Notes under the pieces: model-generated | What the model was told of the DNA's origin: nothing | Database searches by the model: none | The model's input: only the letters and a program-made list of their open reading frames with translations | Translations under genes and position numbers: made by a program | Assembly (NCBI RefSeq): GCF_027484705.1 | Contig: NZ_JAIXSL010000022.1 | Location: 1-64,000 of the forward strand | DNA length: 64,000 nt | Source: Flavobacterium sp. | GTDB lineage: Bacteria > Bacteroidota > Bacteroidia > Flavobacteriales > Flavobacteriaceae | Direction: 5' to 3' | Part shown: positions 33,802 to 43,270 of the stretch, one piece after another | Numbering within the stretch: position 1 is the first letter of the stretch | Layout of the letters: each line of letters starts with the position of its first letter

Positions 33802-34614
33802 TTAATAATCCCCTTTTTTCTTAAACCTCGGATCGTCACGTTTGATGAATTCCGTTCTTCTTTTCGGTGCTTCAGTTCTGGGTAAACTTGCTTCTTCCGT
33901 TTTGCTCGAAGGTTCGATGAGCTGGTTGAGTTCCTTGATTTCGGCATCGGTCAAATCGCGGTATCTTCCGACCGGAACATCAAGTGAAATGTTGATGATG
34001 CGGATGCGTTTTAAAGCCGTCACTTCATAGCCTAAATATTCGCACATTCTTCTGATTTGGCGGTTCAAGCCTTGCGTCAGGATGATTTTGAAGATGTATT
34101 TGCTGATCTGTTCTACTTTGCATTTTCTGGTAATCGTATCTAAAATCGGAACGCCGTTGCCCATTTTTTCTATGAAACGATCTGTGATTGGTTTGTTAAC
34201 CGTGACGGTATATTCCTTTTCGTGGTTGTTTCTCGCACGCAATATTTTGTTGACGATATCGCCGTCGTTGGTCATGAAGATCAAACCTTCGCTGGCTTTG
34301 TCAAGTCTTCCGATTGGGAAGATGCGTTTCGGGTAATTGATATAATCGACGATGTTGTCGCGCACATCAAGGTTCGTCGTGCATTCGATGCCGACCGGTT
34401 TGTTGAACGCAAGATAGATCAGTTTTTCGGTATTGTCGCGGATGATTTTCCCATCAATTCGGACTTCGTCTTGGGGAGACACTTTGGTTCCCATTTCGGG
34501 CACGACACCGTTGATCGTGACACGGCCGTCTTCGATGAGTTTGTCGGCTTCGCGGCGCGAACAGAAACCGGTTTCGCCTATAAATTTGTTGAGTCGTTTG
34601 AGTTGCTCTTCCAT
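33802..34614 (-). CDS. rluF: 23S rRNA pseudouridine synthase, RluF-type
   Basis: 270 residues. S4 RNA-binding domain (about 6-55: [20 protein letters not shown]), then an RsuA-family catalytic domain with Asp105 in [10 protein letters not shown] and the late motif [17 protein letters not shown]. It probably modifies U2604 of 23S rRNA, as RluF does; RluB/RluE-type specificity cannot be excluded. The C-terminal 35 residues are basic and low-complexity ([20 protein letters not shown]). Only six bases separate its stop from folD's. Confidence 0.85.
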   Translation of the reverse strand: MEEQLKRLNKFIGETGFCSRREADKLIEDGRVTINGVVPEMGTKVSPQDEVRIDGKIIRDNTEKLIYLAFNKPVGIECTTNLDVRDNIVDYINYPKRIFPIGRLDKASEGLIFMTNDGDIVNKILRARNNHEKEYTVTVNKPITDRFIEKMGNGVPILDTITRKCKVEQISKYIFKIILTQGLNRQIRRMCEYLGYEVTALKRIRIINISLDVPVGRYRDLTDAEIKELNQLIEPSSKTEEASLPRTEAPKRRTEFIKRDDPRFKKKGDY

Positions 34615-34667
34615 GGTGTAAAAATAGGATTTAATTCTTTAGCGCGAAAGTCGTTGGGATGAAAATG

Positions 34668-34751
34668 CCTTAGCCCTGATTGCAGCGGTTATCCTTTTTC
34701 TTGCTCCTTTAGCAAGGAAAAGATAGTAGCGTAAAGCAGGATCAAGCTCCT
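34668..34751 (-). repeat. Dispersed hairpin element, copy 2 (diverged)
   Basis: Read on the minus strand it starts inside the hydrolase stop region. It carries TACGCTACTATC, a hairpin CTTGCT-AAAGG-AGCAAG, then GGATAACCGCTGCAATCAG and GGCTAAGGC. It is the most diverged of the six copies. Confidence 0.6.
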
Positions 34752-35572
34752 GATAAAAAATCCGATATTTTTTGATTGAGTTCCTCGTCATGAAGGCTGT
34801 GTCCGAATCCCGTAGTCGCGATGAACTCAGCGGTTTTCCAGCTTTCGGCGAGTTTTTTCGCTTCGTCATACAACACAATCTTATCATTAATATCGTGTGC
34901 AATAATCCCGGGAATTTTCGAGTTTTGAATGAAGTTTTTTCCAGAGAAATCAGGAATTTTGAGGTTGAATCGCTCGAGCGTATAATCATGGAAAGCCTTA
35001 CGGATCTTGTTGTTGAGTCCGAGCATCTTGATGTAATTGTCGAGGATGATGGCAAAATCCGACGGCGCGCCGAGCAAAACCATCTTTTCTAACGAATGAT
35101 CGGGATACAGGTATTGGTAATAAACCGCCGCAATCCCGCCCATGGAATGCCCGACGATTTGTTTGGCGTTGTGTTTTTTGGCGACCAAGTTGAGGTAGGA
35201 AGTGTATAAAGGCACATTGAATTCCTTTCCGCTAGACAAGCCATGAGCCGGCGCATCGATCGCTATGATGGTCTGGCCGGTGAGCAGCAAATGCGGCAAC
35301 AGTTTTTCCCAGCGCGACGCGTTGCTTTCCCAACCGTGGGCCAGCAGGATGACGTTTTGGTTGCCTTTCCAGATGTAAGTCTGAATCGTTTGGCCGTTTT
35401 CGTGTAGGGTTTCGAGTTGTGCGTTTTGCAGGATATGCGGCAGTTCATTCGCTTTAAGCCGGCCTTGTCGCGGGTTGCTGAAGAATTTGTACGCCATTTG
35501 GAATGCTTTATCCGGAGCCACATAGCTCAGCAGGTTGATATAACAGCCAATGGATTTTGCGAGTAATGCCAT
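34742..35572 (-). CDS. Alpha/beta hydrolase
   Basis: 276 residues, single domain. Oxyanion strand ILLAHGW (76-81), nucleophile elbow GHSMGG (Ser143), acid probably Asp in AHDINDK, and His in GFGHSLHD. The substrate is unknown; the sequence suggests a small-ester or lipid hydrolase of the AB hydrolase superfamily, cytosolic (no clear signal peptide). The start lies just after a terminator for the upstream gene. The 3' end runs into dispersed element copy 2. Confidence 0.85.
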   Translation of the reverse strand: MALLAKSIGCYINLLSYVAPDKAFQMAYKFFSNPRQGRLKANELPHILQNAQLETLHENGQTIQTYIWKGNQNVILLAHGWESNASRWEKLLPHLLLTGQTIIAIDAPAHGLSSGKEFNVPLYTSYLNLVAKKHNAKQIVGHSMGGIAAVYYQYLYPDHSLEKMVLLGAPSDFAIILDNYIKMLGLNNKIRKAFHDYTLERFNLKIPDFSGKNFIQNSKIPGIIAHDINDKIVLYDEAKKLAESWKTAEFIATTGFGHSLHDEELNQKISDFLSGA

Positions 35573-35583
35573 TATTGTTGCAT

Positions 35584-35612
35584 AAAAAAAGCCCCGATGT
35601 TTGTCGGGGCTT
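35584..35612 (-). terminator. Terminator of the nif3-like/zinc-ribbon-fold operon
   Basis: Minus strand AGCCCCGA...TCGGGGCT followed by seven T's, placed between the 35620 stop and the hydrolase ATG. Confidence 0.88.
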
Positions 35613-35619
35613 AGATTTA

Positions 35620-36399
35620 TTAAATCAAGGAGAACAGTTTCTCCATTTTTTCTCTTTCTTCTTCAGCCAGTGAGGAATCCACTAAGATTCTTCCTGAATG
35701 CTCGTCGGTGATGATTTTCTTCCTCCCGGCGATTTCTACCTGAGTTTGTGGTGGAATCGTAAAGAACGAACCTGCAGATGCGCCTCTTTCGATAGAAACT
35801 ACGGCCAAACCGTTGCGAACGCTAGAACGAATTCTTTTGTAAGCTTTTAGCAAACGCTCTTCAATCAACGCTTCGTATTCTGCGGATTTCTCAGTCAAGA
35901 ACGATTCTTCTTTTTGGGTTTCTGACATGATATCGCTCAATTCCGCTTTCTTGTGTTTCAAGTGCGACATTTTGGCCTCAAGTTTTTCTTTAGAACTTGA
36001 AATCGCTTCTTTTTTGTGTTCCATCGAAGCTCTGAGTTCTTTGATTTGTTTTTCCGCCAATTGAATTTCCAATTCCTGGAATTCTACTTCTTTAGTCAAC
36101 GAGTTGAATTCTCTGTTGTTGCGAACGCTGTCTTGTTGTTTGGTGTATTTTTTTATAGCGACTTGGTGGTCTTCCACGGCATTTTTCTTCACTTTGATTT
36201 GCTCTTCCACATGCTCCAAGTCTTTTTTCAATTTGTCCTGACGTGCCAGCAAACCTGCTACTTCATCTTCCAGATCTTCCACTTCTAAAGGCAATTCACC
36301 TCTTACGTTTCTGATTTCATCAATTCGGGTATCAATTAATTGCAAGTCGTATAATGCTCTTAATTTCTCTTCGACACTCATTTCTTTTGTATTCGCCAT
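35620..36399 (-). CDS. Coiled-coil protein with a degenerate zinc-ribbon C-terminus
   Basis: 259 residues. A long antiparallel coiled coil (about 10-185) is followed by the fold of the C4-type zinc-ribbon (zf-RING_7) family: SVERGASAGSFFTIPPQTQVEI and ITDEHSGRILVD. Family members have CxxC pairs at GASAGSFF and DEHSGR; here all four cysteines are absent, so zinc binding is lost. The family is genetically linked to Nif3-like proteins, as here (5 bp after the nif3-like gene). It may work in nucleic-acid or ribosome-related stress, but the function is not settled. Confidence 0.8.
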   Translation of the reverse strand: MANTKEMSVEEKLRALYDLQLIDTRIDEIRNVRGELPLEVEDLEDEVAGLLARQDKLKKDLEHVEEQIKVKKNAVEDHQVAIKKYTKQQDSVRNNREFNSLTKEVEFQELEIQLAEKQIKELRASMEHKKEAISSSKEKLEAKMSHLKHKKAELSDIMSETQKEESFLTEKSAEYEALIEERLLKAYKRIRSSVRNGLAVVSIERGASAGSFFTIPPQTQVEIAGRKKIITDEHSGRILVDSSLAEEEREKMEKLFSLI

Positions 36400-36404
36400 A
36401 ATCT

Positions 36405-37499
36405 TTATAAGTACTTAACAGGATTTGTATTTTCTTCTGATAAAATGATGGCAAAATTAGGAATTTTTTTCTGAAGAAAATCAACAATATAATTTTTTGT
36501 ATAACGTTCGCTTTCAAAATGTCCGATATCGGCTAAAAGCAGCTGATTTTCAGTCTCATAGAAATTGTGGTACTTCAAATCGGCTGTTAAAAAAGCATCG
36601 GCTCCGGCTTGTATCGCATTCCTGATTGCAAAGCTTCCCGAACCGCCTAAAACCGCCACTTTATGGATGTTTTTCCCGATGAAATCCGTATGCCTGATTC
36701 CCGGCGCTTGCATTTTGTCTTTGACTAAATTTAAAAAATCGTGTTCGGCCATAGGTTTTTCTAACGTTCCAATAGCTCCTAAACCGATGTTTTGGTGTTT
36801 GTTCTGAAGGTCGTAAATTTCGTAAGCGACTTCTTCGTACACATGATGTTCAAAAAGTGCTTTGAGTATTTTAGATTCGAAGTGTTTCTCAAAAGTGACT
36901 TCAATTTTGACTTCGTTGGTTTGCGTCAGTTCGCCTTTGTTGCCGACCGTTGGGTTGCTGTTTTCGTTGCCTTGATAGGTTGAAAACCCGTTGGAATTGA
37001 AACTGCAGTTGTCGTAATTGCCAATCGTTCCTGCTCCGGCTTTGAACATTGCATTACGCACTTCATCAGCATTTTCGGGCGTTGTGTATGTAATTAATTT
37101 GCAGATGAAACTTGATTTAGGAATCAAAATTTTGATGTCTTTCAAACCCAAAGCTGTTGCGAAAATATGATTCACGCCGTTTTGATGGTTGTCCAGCGCT
37201 GTGTGTACTGCATAAATCGCAATGTCATTTTTGATGGCTTTGATCAGCGCGCGTTCGACATAATTCGAACCCGTGATTTTCTTCAAACCCGAAAACAAAA
37301 TAGGATGGAAGCAGACGACAAGATTGCAATTTTTCGTGATGGCTTCCTGAATCACATTTTCCAGAGCATCGTGACACACCAAAACACCAGTCGCTTCCGC
37401 ATCGGAATTTCCGGTCAGTAAGCCAACGTTGTCAAAATCTTCGGCATAAGCCAGAGGTGCCATTTGTTCGAGTACAGCAAGGATTTCTTTGATTTTCAT
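36405..37499 (-). CDS. Nif3-like dinuclear metal-centre protein (YqfO type)
   Basis: 364 residues, the longer YqfO-type with an inserted CutA1/PII-like domain. Metal-site motifs: NVGLL, VCHDAL, VVCFHPILF, AVHTALDN in the N-half and ADLKYHNFYE, ADIGHFESER in the C-half. The insert (about 130-235) contains LITYTTPENADEVRNAMFKAGAGTIGNYDNCSF. The family forms toroidal hexamers; a GTP-cyclohydrolase or metal-chaperone role has been suggested but is not certain. Second gene of an operon with the unknown secreted protein and the coiled-coil gene. Confidence 0.88.
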   Translation of the reverse strand: MKIKEILAVLEQMAPLAYAEDFDNVGLLTGNSDAEATGVLVCHDALENVIQEAITKNCNLVVCFHPILFSGLKKITGSNYVERALIKAIKNDIAIYAVHTALDNHQNGVNHIFATALGLKDIKILIPKSSFICKLITYTTPENADEVRNAMFKAGAGTIGNYDNCSFNSNGFSTYQGNENSNPTVGNKGELTQTNEVKIEVTFEKHFESKILKALFEHHVYEEVAYEIYDLQNKHQNIGLGAIGTLEKPMAEHDFLNLVKDKMQAPGIRHTDFIGKNIHKVAVLGGSGSFAIRNAIQAGADAFLTADLKYHNFYETENQLLLADIGHFESERYTKNYIVDFLQKKIPNFAIILSEENTNPVKYL

Positions 37500-37508
37500 A
37501 AGGATTTT

Positions 37509-38078
37509 TTAGGTTGACCACACGTTTAAATAATCTTTGATGGTCCAGGTGTCGTTGACTTTTTCAAACAAAAGATAACTGCCGCTGTTGTGCTCGATGC
37601 TTCGGTAAAAAGCGACTTTGACCAATGCGAAATTGTTGCTTGAAAAATAGATCGGCTTGCTGATGATCATCAATCGTTGGTTGTTTTCGCCATATTGAGC
37701 TGATACTTTTTGATAGTCTTCGAACGACAGACAATCGTTGACTTTTTTCTTAAGGTACTGGTTTTGGTTGTTGAATAACAAATTGTAAGCGGCCGACCAG
37801 TCCTCGTCGATGTTGTTGATGATTTGCTTTTTGATCTCGGGCGCGTTTTTTTTGAGCAAGTCGCTTTTGGAAATCACTTCAAGAACTTCCTCGTTGTTCG
37901 GTGCTTTTTTACAATAGAAACTCAGCAATTGCAACCTTCCTTTGGCAATCACTTTTTCATTCGCGTAATATTTCGTGAAGATGGTTTTTAAGAGAACGAC
38001 ATTATCATTTTCCTGTGCGGAAACCAAGACCGGAAGCAATAAAAAGCAGCAAAGGAATTTCGTAAAATGTGGCTTCAT
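37509..38078 (-). CDS. Secreted protein of unknown function
   Basis: 189 residues from the ATG at 38078; an earlier in-frame ATG at 38111 gives a polar extension that overlaps the promoter region. Signal peptide about 1-21 (LLLPVLVSAQ). The mature part is alpha-rich, then ends in beta strands (SKPIYFSSNNFALVKVAFYR, SGSYLLFEKVNDTWTIKDYL), a layout like small NTF2-type periplasmic proteins. I do not recognise a family. It is 9 bp before the nif3-like gene, and divergent from lpxK. Confidence 0.65.
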   Translation of the reverse strand: MKPHFTKFLCCFLLLPVLVSAQENDNVVLLKTIFTKYYANEKVIAKGRLQLLSFYCKKAPNNEEVLEVISKSDLLKKNAPEIKKQIINNIDEDWSAAYNLLFNNQNQYLKKKVNDCLSFEDYQKVSAQYGENNQRLMIISKPIYFSSNNFALVKVAFYRSIEHNSGSYLLFEKVNDTWTIKDYLNVWST

Positions 38079-38108
38079 AATGCAGTTGTTTCGAGAATTA
38101 TTTTCTTT

Positions 38109-38116
38109 CAAAGATA
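38109..38116 (-). promoter_or_regulatory. TAnnTTTG -7 box in the lpxK divergent region
   Basis: Minus-strand TATCTTTG 30 nt before the ATG at 38078. On the plus strand a near match, TACTTTCG (38127-38134), sits just before lpxK. Confidence 0.45.
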
Positions 38117-38137
38117 AAAAAACGCTACTTTCGTGCT

Positions 38138-39157
38138 ATGATTTTGCTCAGAAAATTACTTTTTCCTTTTGCCGTGTTGTACGGGCTGGTGACTTCCATC
38201 AGAAATTTTCTGTATGACCAAGGTTTTTTAAAATCATATTCGTTCGATGTTCCGATCATTGCCGTCGGAAATCTCAGTGTTGGCGGCACCGGAAAAACTC
38301 CGATGATTGAATATCTGATCCGAATGTTGTCCGAACAATTCGACGTGGCCACTTTAAGCCGCGGTTATAAAAGACAATCTATAGGTTTTATTTTAGCTGA
38401 TGAAAAAGCCGATGCGGGCACTTTGGGCGACGAACCGTTTCAAATCCATCAAAAATTTCCGGACATTCAAGTGGCTGTTGATGCGGATCGCAAAAATGGC
38501 ATCGAACAATTGCTTTCCCAAACCAAAAAGCCAGAAGTCATTTTATTGGATGATGCTTTCCAACACCGGAAAGTAAAAGCCGGATTTTATATCCTGTTGA
38601 CGGCTTATGGTGATTTGTTTTGTGATGACTGGATGTTGCCCACAGGAAATTTACGTGAAAGCCGAAATGGCGCTTCAAGAGCCAACATGATAATTGTCAC
38701 AAAATGTCCCGAAACTATTGACGAGATTGCGAGGGCTGAAATTCGCAAAAAGTTGAAAACGGACCAACCGGTTTTTTTCACTTCGATTGCTTATGATGAT
38801 TCGGTTTATGGCGCGAATTCGATCCAAAAAGTAAACGAGATTAAAAACACTCAGAAATTACTTTTGGCCGGCATTGCAAAACCAAAACCATTTTTCGCAT
38901 ATTTGCAGCACGAAAACGATATCGTACTGACGTATCCGGATCACCATCATTTCAGCGAAAATGATAGTAACGAAATAAAAAAACAAGCAGAAAATAAGCT
39001 GATTATCACGACCGAAAAAGATTATGTGCGTCTCAGGAATCACATTCCGGACACACAACTTTACTATCTTCCGATAAAAACCTCGTTCGTTGCTGAAGGC
39101 CCTATTTTCGATCAAACTCTTTTAAATTATGTGGGAACAAGTACAACAGACCGTTAA
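38138..39157 (+). CDS. lpxK: Tetraacyldisaccharide 4'-kinase LpxK
   Basis: 339 residues. Inner-membrane-associated kinase that adds the 4'-phosphate of lipid A. N-terminal hydrophobic anchor (LLFPFAVLYGLVTSI), Walker A GNLSVGGTGKT (44-54), SRGYKR, GDEPFQI and the DDAFQHRKV motif are all present. It overlaps the purine nucleoside phosphorylase gene by 29 bp, so the two are translationally coupled although their pathways differ. Confidence 0.95.
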   Translation: MILLRKLLFPFAVLYGLVTSIRNFLYDQGFLKSYSFDVPIIAVGNLSVGGTGKTPMIEYLIRMLSEQFDVATLSRGYKRQSIGFILADEKADAGTLGDEPFQIHQKFPDIQVAVDADRKNGIEQLLSQTKKPEVILLDDAFQHRKVKAGFYILLTAYGDLFCDDWMLPTGNLRESRNGASRANMIIVTKCPETIDEIARAEIRKKLKTDQPVFFTSIAYDDSVYGANSIQKVNEIKNTQKLLLAGIAKPKPFFAYLQHENDIVLTYPDHHHFSENDSNEIKKQAENKLIITTEKDYVRLRNHIPDTQLYYLPIKTSFVAEGPIFDQTLLNYVGTSTTDR

Positions 39158-39941
39158 ATACATTCAGGAAAAAACAAACTTCACACCCGAATACGGCGTC
39201 ATTTTAGGTTCCGGATTGGGAAGCTTCACCGATGATATTGCGATTGAATTCACTTTGCCCTACGACGAAATCCCAAATTTTCCGGTTTCCACTGTTGAAG
39301 GTCACAAAGGCGCTTTGGTTTTCGGAACCATTGGCACTAAAAAAGTGGTCGCGATGCAAGGCAGATTTCACTTCTACGAAGGATATGATATGAAACAAGT
39401 GACTTTTCCGGTGCGTGTCATGAAATATTTAGGCGTTCAAAAACTGGTAGTTTCAAATGCTTCTGGTGGTGTCAAAGACAGTTATCATGTGGGTTCTATT
39501 GTATTGATCAAAGACCACATTAATATGATGCCCGAACATCCGTTGCGCGGTAAAAATGAAGAGCGTTTTGGTCCGAGGTTCCTAAACATGAGCGAACCTT
39601 ACAGCAGAGCCATGATTTCCAAAGCTAAAGAAATCGCTAAAGATTTGAACATTGAAGTGCAGGACGGTGTTTATTTAGGCTTGCAAGGCCCCACTTTTGA
39701 AACCATTTCAGAATACCGTATGGTGAAGATTCTAGGCGCTGATTGCGTAGGAATGTCAACAGTTCCTGAAGTAATCGTAGCGCGTCACATGGATATGGAA
39801 ACTTTCGGAATTTCAGTCATTACCGATATGGGCAATGAAGACAATATCGAAACCGTAAGCCACGCCGAAGTATTGGAAGCCGCCAGAAAAGCCGAACCGC
39901 ACGTGCGCAATCTCATCAAGGAACTGATCAAATCGTATTAA
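39129..39941 (+). CDS. Purine-nucleoside phosphorylase (trimeric type)
   Basis: 270 residues. It phosphorolyses inosine and guanosine to base plus ribose-1-phosphate. Motifs: phosphate loop GVILGSGLGSF, VEGHKGALVFG, QGRFHFYEGY, VSNASGGVK, GVYLGLQGPTFET and VGMSTVPEVIVARHM. Length and motifs match class II (PunA/PNP) enzymes rather than hexameric DeoD. Starts inside the end of lpxK; its stop overlaps by four bases the stop of the convergent histidine kinase. Confidence 0.93.
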   Translation: MWEQVQQTVKYIQEKTNFTPEYGVILGSGLGSFTDDIAIEFTLPYDEIPNFPVSTVEGHKGALVFGTIGTKKVVAMQGRFHFYEGYDMKQVTFPVRVMKYLGVQKLVVSNASGGVKDSYHVGSIVLIKDHINMMPEHPLRGKNEERFGPRFLNMSEPYSRAMISKAKEIAKDLNIEVQDGVYLGLQGPTFETISEYRMVKILGADCVGMSTVPEVIVARHMDMETFGISVITDMGNEDNIETVSHAEVLEAARKAEPHVRNLIKELIKSY

Positions 39942-42127
39942 ACCGGTTTCGTCAGATTCATTGAAATAATCCTGTAGAATTCATTCGGGTCAAACGGTTT
40001 GGTGATCACGTCATTCATGCCGTAAGACAACAACATTTCACGGTTTTCATTCAGAGAAATCGCGGTCAATGCTATGATTCTCGTTTTCTTATCGAATGTA
40101 CGAATCGTTTGTGTCGCGATCGTTCCGTTGATTCCGGGCAAATGCACGTCCATCAACACCAAATCGTAAACGTTGTTTTTGACAGCTTCGATCGCATCTT
40201 CACCATTATCGATGACTTCGCAAATCATGCCTTTATTTTCAACCATTCTTTTGGTAATCATCTGGTTGATTTTGTTGTCTTCGATCAACAATACTTTTTT
40301 GTCTTTCAAAATCGATTCGTCGAAATTGCCTGGTTGTTTCTCAGCAAGCGTTTGTTCACTACCGATTTTAAAACTCAAATCGAAAGAAAATGCCGAACCT
40401 TTGCCAACTTCACTTTCGAGTTTGATTTTCCCGCCTAAAATATCGACGAGTTTTTTTACAATCGTTAAGCCCAGTCCTGTGCCGCCGTATTTTCGGTTAA
40501 TCTCAATCGAACCTTGTGAAAAGCTTTCAAAGACAGATTCTATTTTTTCTTCGGGAATTCCGATTCCGGTATCGAGGATTTTGAAATGGATCGAAGTGAA
40601 TTCCTCGTTGATTTCGTTCGTGTCTAAGATCACTTTGACTTCGCCGTTTTTAGTAAATTTCAGTGCGTTGTTAATCAAGTTGAGGAAAATCTGAGACAAC
40701 TTCGTAGGATCGCCAATCAGAAAATCGGGAATGTTAGGGTCGATTTCAATCGTGAACGCGTTGTTGTTGATCGAGGCCAATTCCTTAAGCGAATTCTGGA
40801 TGTTTCTGAGCAGCAATTTCAAATCAAAGTTGATGTTTTCGGTTTCGATTGCGCTCGATTCGATGCGGTTGATTTCGAGGATTTCATTGATGAACGTCAA
40901 CAGATAATTTCCGGAAAACTTTAGCGAAGTCAGGTAATTCATCTGGCTCGGTTTCGGGTTTTCTTCAATCAGCAAATGCGTGATTCCGTTGATGGCATTG
41001 AGCGGCGTCCGCAATTCGTGGCTTACCGTAGACAAAAATTCGGCTCTGGCTTTTGAAGCTTTTTCGGCTTTTTCCTTGGCGAGTTGCAATTCGTTGTTTT
41101 TCTCTTTGAGCAGCAAATTCGACTGGTTTCGGATGATGTTGTTTTTATATAAAGACAAACTCAGCAGCGATAAAATTGAAATTAAAGCAATCGCAAGAAT
41201 ACTGATGAGTTTGGCGACTTTATTGGCTTTTTGCTGTTCTTTGTTTTCTTTGTCGAGCTGTTCGATGGTTTTCAGACGCTCGTTGTCTTTAAATTCCACG
41301 TAATCCTCGGCGCCTAACTTTTTGCTGTTTAAAGCGGCAATGCTATCCTTGAGCTGCAAATGTTTTTTGAGGTAAAAATGCGCTTTGTTGATGTCGAGCA
41401 GTTTTTCATAAACCCGGCTCAACGCATACAGAATCTCAGATTGCTGTTCGGCATTCTTGTCTTTGGCATTCAGCGTATAGGCCCGAATCAGGTAATTGAG
41501 TGCGAGATTGCTGCGATCGTTTTCAAGCTCAATCGTACCAATCTGATATAATGCTTCGGCTTTGGTTTTAGACAAATCGCTCGCATCGGGTTTGGCAATA
41601 ATCTGGTTCAGGATTGGAATGGCTTGTTTGTATTGACCTTTGGCTTTGTAAACAATTGCTTTTTGAAGGTTCAACAACTCAATAGCATCGGGAATTTTTA
41701 TCGTATTGTAAATCGTTTTGGCTTTGTCGAAATTGTTTTCCGCCAAAAGATAGTTTTCCTTTTCCATAAAACACAACCCCAACTGATAATAACAGAAAGC
41801 TTGTTGCGAAGAAGGTTTCAAAGTATTGTATAACGAAACGCTTTTGTAGTAAGATTCAATGGCGTCATCGTATTTTTTAAGCTCGAAGTAAATGCCGCCT
41901 AACATGGTATTGGCGTAGGCTTCCGATTTTACATCTTTTTTGGCATGGGCATAATCGATGGCTTTCTGCGCAAAATCTAGGGAAAACTTGTAATTGTTAG
42001 TCTTGATATTGAAGTTCGACAATTCAATATAATACGAAACACTATCCACTTTAGGCGCCGTTTTGGGCTTCTTTTGTGCGGACGTTAGTTGGCTTAAACA
42101 AATAAAAAATACTAATAAATACCTCAT
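39938..42127 (-). CDS. TPR-sensor hybrid histidine kinase
   Basis: 729 residues. Signal peptide about 1-17; periplasmic tetratricopeptide repeats (about 40-270); membrane segment (about 298-322: LISILAIALISILSLLSLSL); coiled linker; HisKA domain with phospho-His in STVSHELRTPLNA (about residue 369); HATPase with NALKF, DTGIGIPEE, GTGLGL and GKGSAFSF; C-terminal receiver domain (about 607-725) with phospho-acceptor Asp in LVLMDVHLPG (about 659) and Lys in ITKPF. No separate response-regulator gene lies next to it, so output may go through an unlinked partner. The stimulus is unknown. Confidence 0.93.
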   Translation of the reverse strand: MRYLLVFFICLSQLTSAQKKPKTAPKVDSVSYYIELSNFNIKTNNYKFSLDFAQKAIDYAHAKKDVKSEAYANTMLGGIYFELKKYDDAIESYYKSVSLYNTLKPSSQQAFCYYQLGLCFMEKENYLLAENNFDKAKTIYNTIKIPDAIELLNLQKAIVYKAKGQYKQAIPILNQIIAKPDASDLSKTKAEALYQIGTIELENDRSNLALNYLIRAYTLNAKDKNAEQQSEILYALSRVYEKLLDINKAHFYLKKHLQLKDSIAALNSKKLGAEDYVEFKDNERLKTIEQLDKENKEQQKANKVAKLISILAIALISILSLLSLSLYKNNIIRNQSNLLLKEKNNELQLAKEKAEKASKARAEFLSTVSHELRTPLNAINGITHLLIEENPKPSQMNYLTSLKFSGNYLLTFINEILEINRIESSAIETENINFDLKLLLRNIQNSLKELASINNNAFTIEIDPNIPDFLIGDPTKLSQIFLNLINNALKFTKNGEVKVILDTNEINEEFTSIHFKILDTGIGIPEEKIESVFESFSQGSIEINRKYGGTGLGLTIVKKLVDILGGKIKLESEVGKGSAFSFDLSFKIGSEQTLAEKQPGNFDESILKDKKVLLIEDNKINQMITKRMVENKGMICEVIDNGEDAIEAVKNNVYDLVLMDVHLPGINGTIATQTIRTFDKKTRIIALTAISLNENREMLLSYGMNDVITKPFDPNEFYRIISMNLTKPV

Positions 42128-42169
42128 AAAAAGTTACTGGCTGTTTTTCAAGGGTTTAAAAGTAAGAAA

Positions 42170-43171
42170 TTATTTGGAAAATGTTAAAATTATTAAATCA
42201 ATTATTCGTGAAGCATATCCAATCTCATTGTCATACCAACCTACAACCTTGACCATTTTACCAATGACGGAAGTGAGTTGCGCATCAAATAGGCACGAAT
42301 TCGGATTGCCAATAATGTCGACTGAAACAATAGGATCGTTGGTATAAGCCAAAATCCCTTTGAGTTCGTGGTGAGAAGCGTGTTCAAAAGCAGCGTTGAT
42401 TTCTTCAATGGTCACTTCACGCTTTACATAACAAGTAATGTCCGTCAGAGAACCATCAGGAACCGGAACGCGTATTCCGCTGCCACCAATTTTTCCTTCG
42501 TATTCTGGAAATATTTTGGTCAATGCTTTGGCCGCGCCGGTGGTAGTCGGTACAATCGATTGGCTCGCGCCACGTGCCCTGCGCAAATCTTTATGCGGTT
42601 GATCGTGCAAGCTTTGGTCGGTCGTATACGAGTGAACCGTCGTAATATAAGCCTGTTCAATACCACACAATTCACTAATAATTTTAATCATCGGGGCCGC
42701 ATTGTTTGTCGTACAGCTTGCGTTTGAAATGATTTTTTCAGAACCGTCAAGAATTGATTCATTGACGCCAAGTACAACAGTTTTGATCGAATCGACTTCT
42801 GAAGGCGCCGAAAGGATGACTTTTTTAGCACCTGAAAGTATGTGCGCGTTGATTTCGTCAAAGGTTTTGTATTTGCCCGTCGATTCTATGACCACGTCAA
42901 TATCAATCGATTTCCAATCCAAATCAGCGATATTTTTCTCATGAAAAAACAAATACGGTTTTCCGTTGACGATAATTGAAGCGTCATCAAACGAACATTC
43001 ATAAGGCAACACGCCGTGAATGCTGTCGTACTTAATCAGATGCGCCATCGTCCGGTTGTCCGCAATGTCATTGATCGCCACAACCTCAATCGAAGGATGG
43101 TCGAGAAGCAAACGGAACAAATTCCGCCCAATCCTTCCGAAACCGTTAATCGCAATTTTAATTGGAGTCAT
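42170..43171 (-). CDS. gap: Glyceraldehyde-3-phosphate dehydrogenase, type I
   Basis: 333 residues. Rossmann start IAINGFGRIGRNLFR; catalytic Cys153 in SNASCTTN; His180 in VHSYTTDQ; phosphate sites in RRARGASQSIVPTTTGAAKA; C-terminal WYDNEIGYASR. Oxidises glyceraldehyde-3-P with NAD in glycolysis, or works in reverse in gluconeogenesis. Asn34-Asp35 after the second strand (VAIND) fits the NAD-dependent type. It follows lipA on the same strand with a tandem microrepeat between. Whether it is the only GAPDH of the genome cannot be told. Confidence 0.94.
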   Translation of the reverse strand: MTPIKIAINGFGRIGRNLFRLLLDHPSIEVVAINDIADNRTMAHLIKYDSIHGVLPYECSFDDASIIVNGKPYLFFHEKNIADLDWKSIDIDVVIESTGKYKTFDEINAHILSGAKKVILSAPSEVDSIKTVVLGVNESILDGSEKIISNASCTTNNAAPMIKIISELCGIEQAYITTVHSYTTDQSLHDQPHKDLRRARGASQSIVPTTTGAAKALTKIFPEYEGKIGGSGIRVPVPDGSLTDITCYVKREVTIEEINAAFEHASHHELKGILAYTNDPIVSVDIIGNPNSCLFDAQLTSVIGKMVKVVGWYDNEIGYASRIIDLIILTFSK

Positions 43172-43194
43172 AAATCTAAAAGTCTAAAGCCAAA

Positions 43195-43270
43195 GGCGTG
43201 TCCAAAACGAAGTGTGTCTGTAGCGAAGCGTGTCTATAGGCGCAGCCGTGTCCTAAGCGCAGCGTGTCTA
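43195..43270. repeat. Short tandem repeat with CGTGTC core between lipA and gap
   Basis: CGTGTC(C/T), once TGTGTC, recurs at 43197, 43213, 43229, 43247 and 43263 (period 16-18), separated by AGCGAAG or GCGCAGC blocks. It overlaps the lipA stop codon (43268-43270). Confidence 0.75.
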
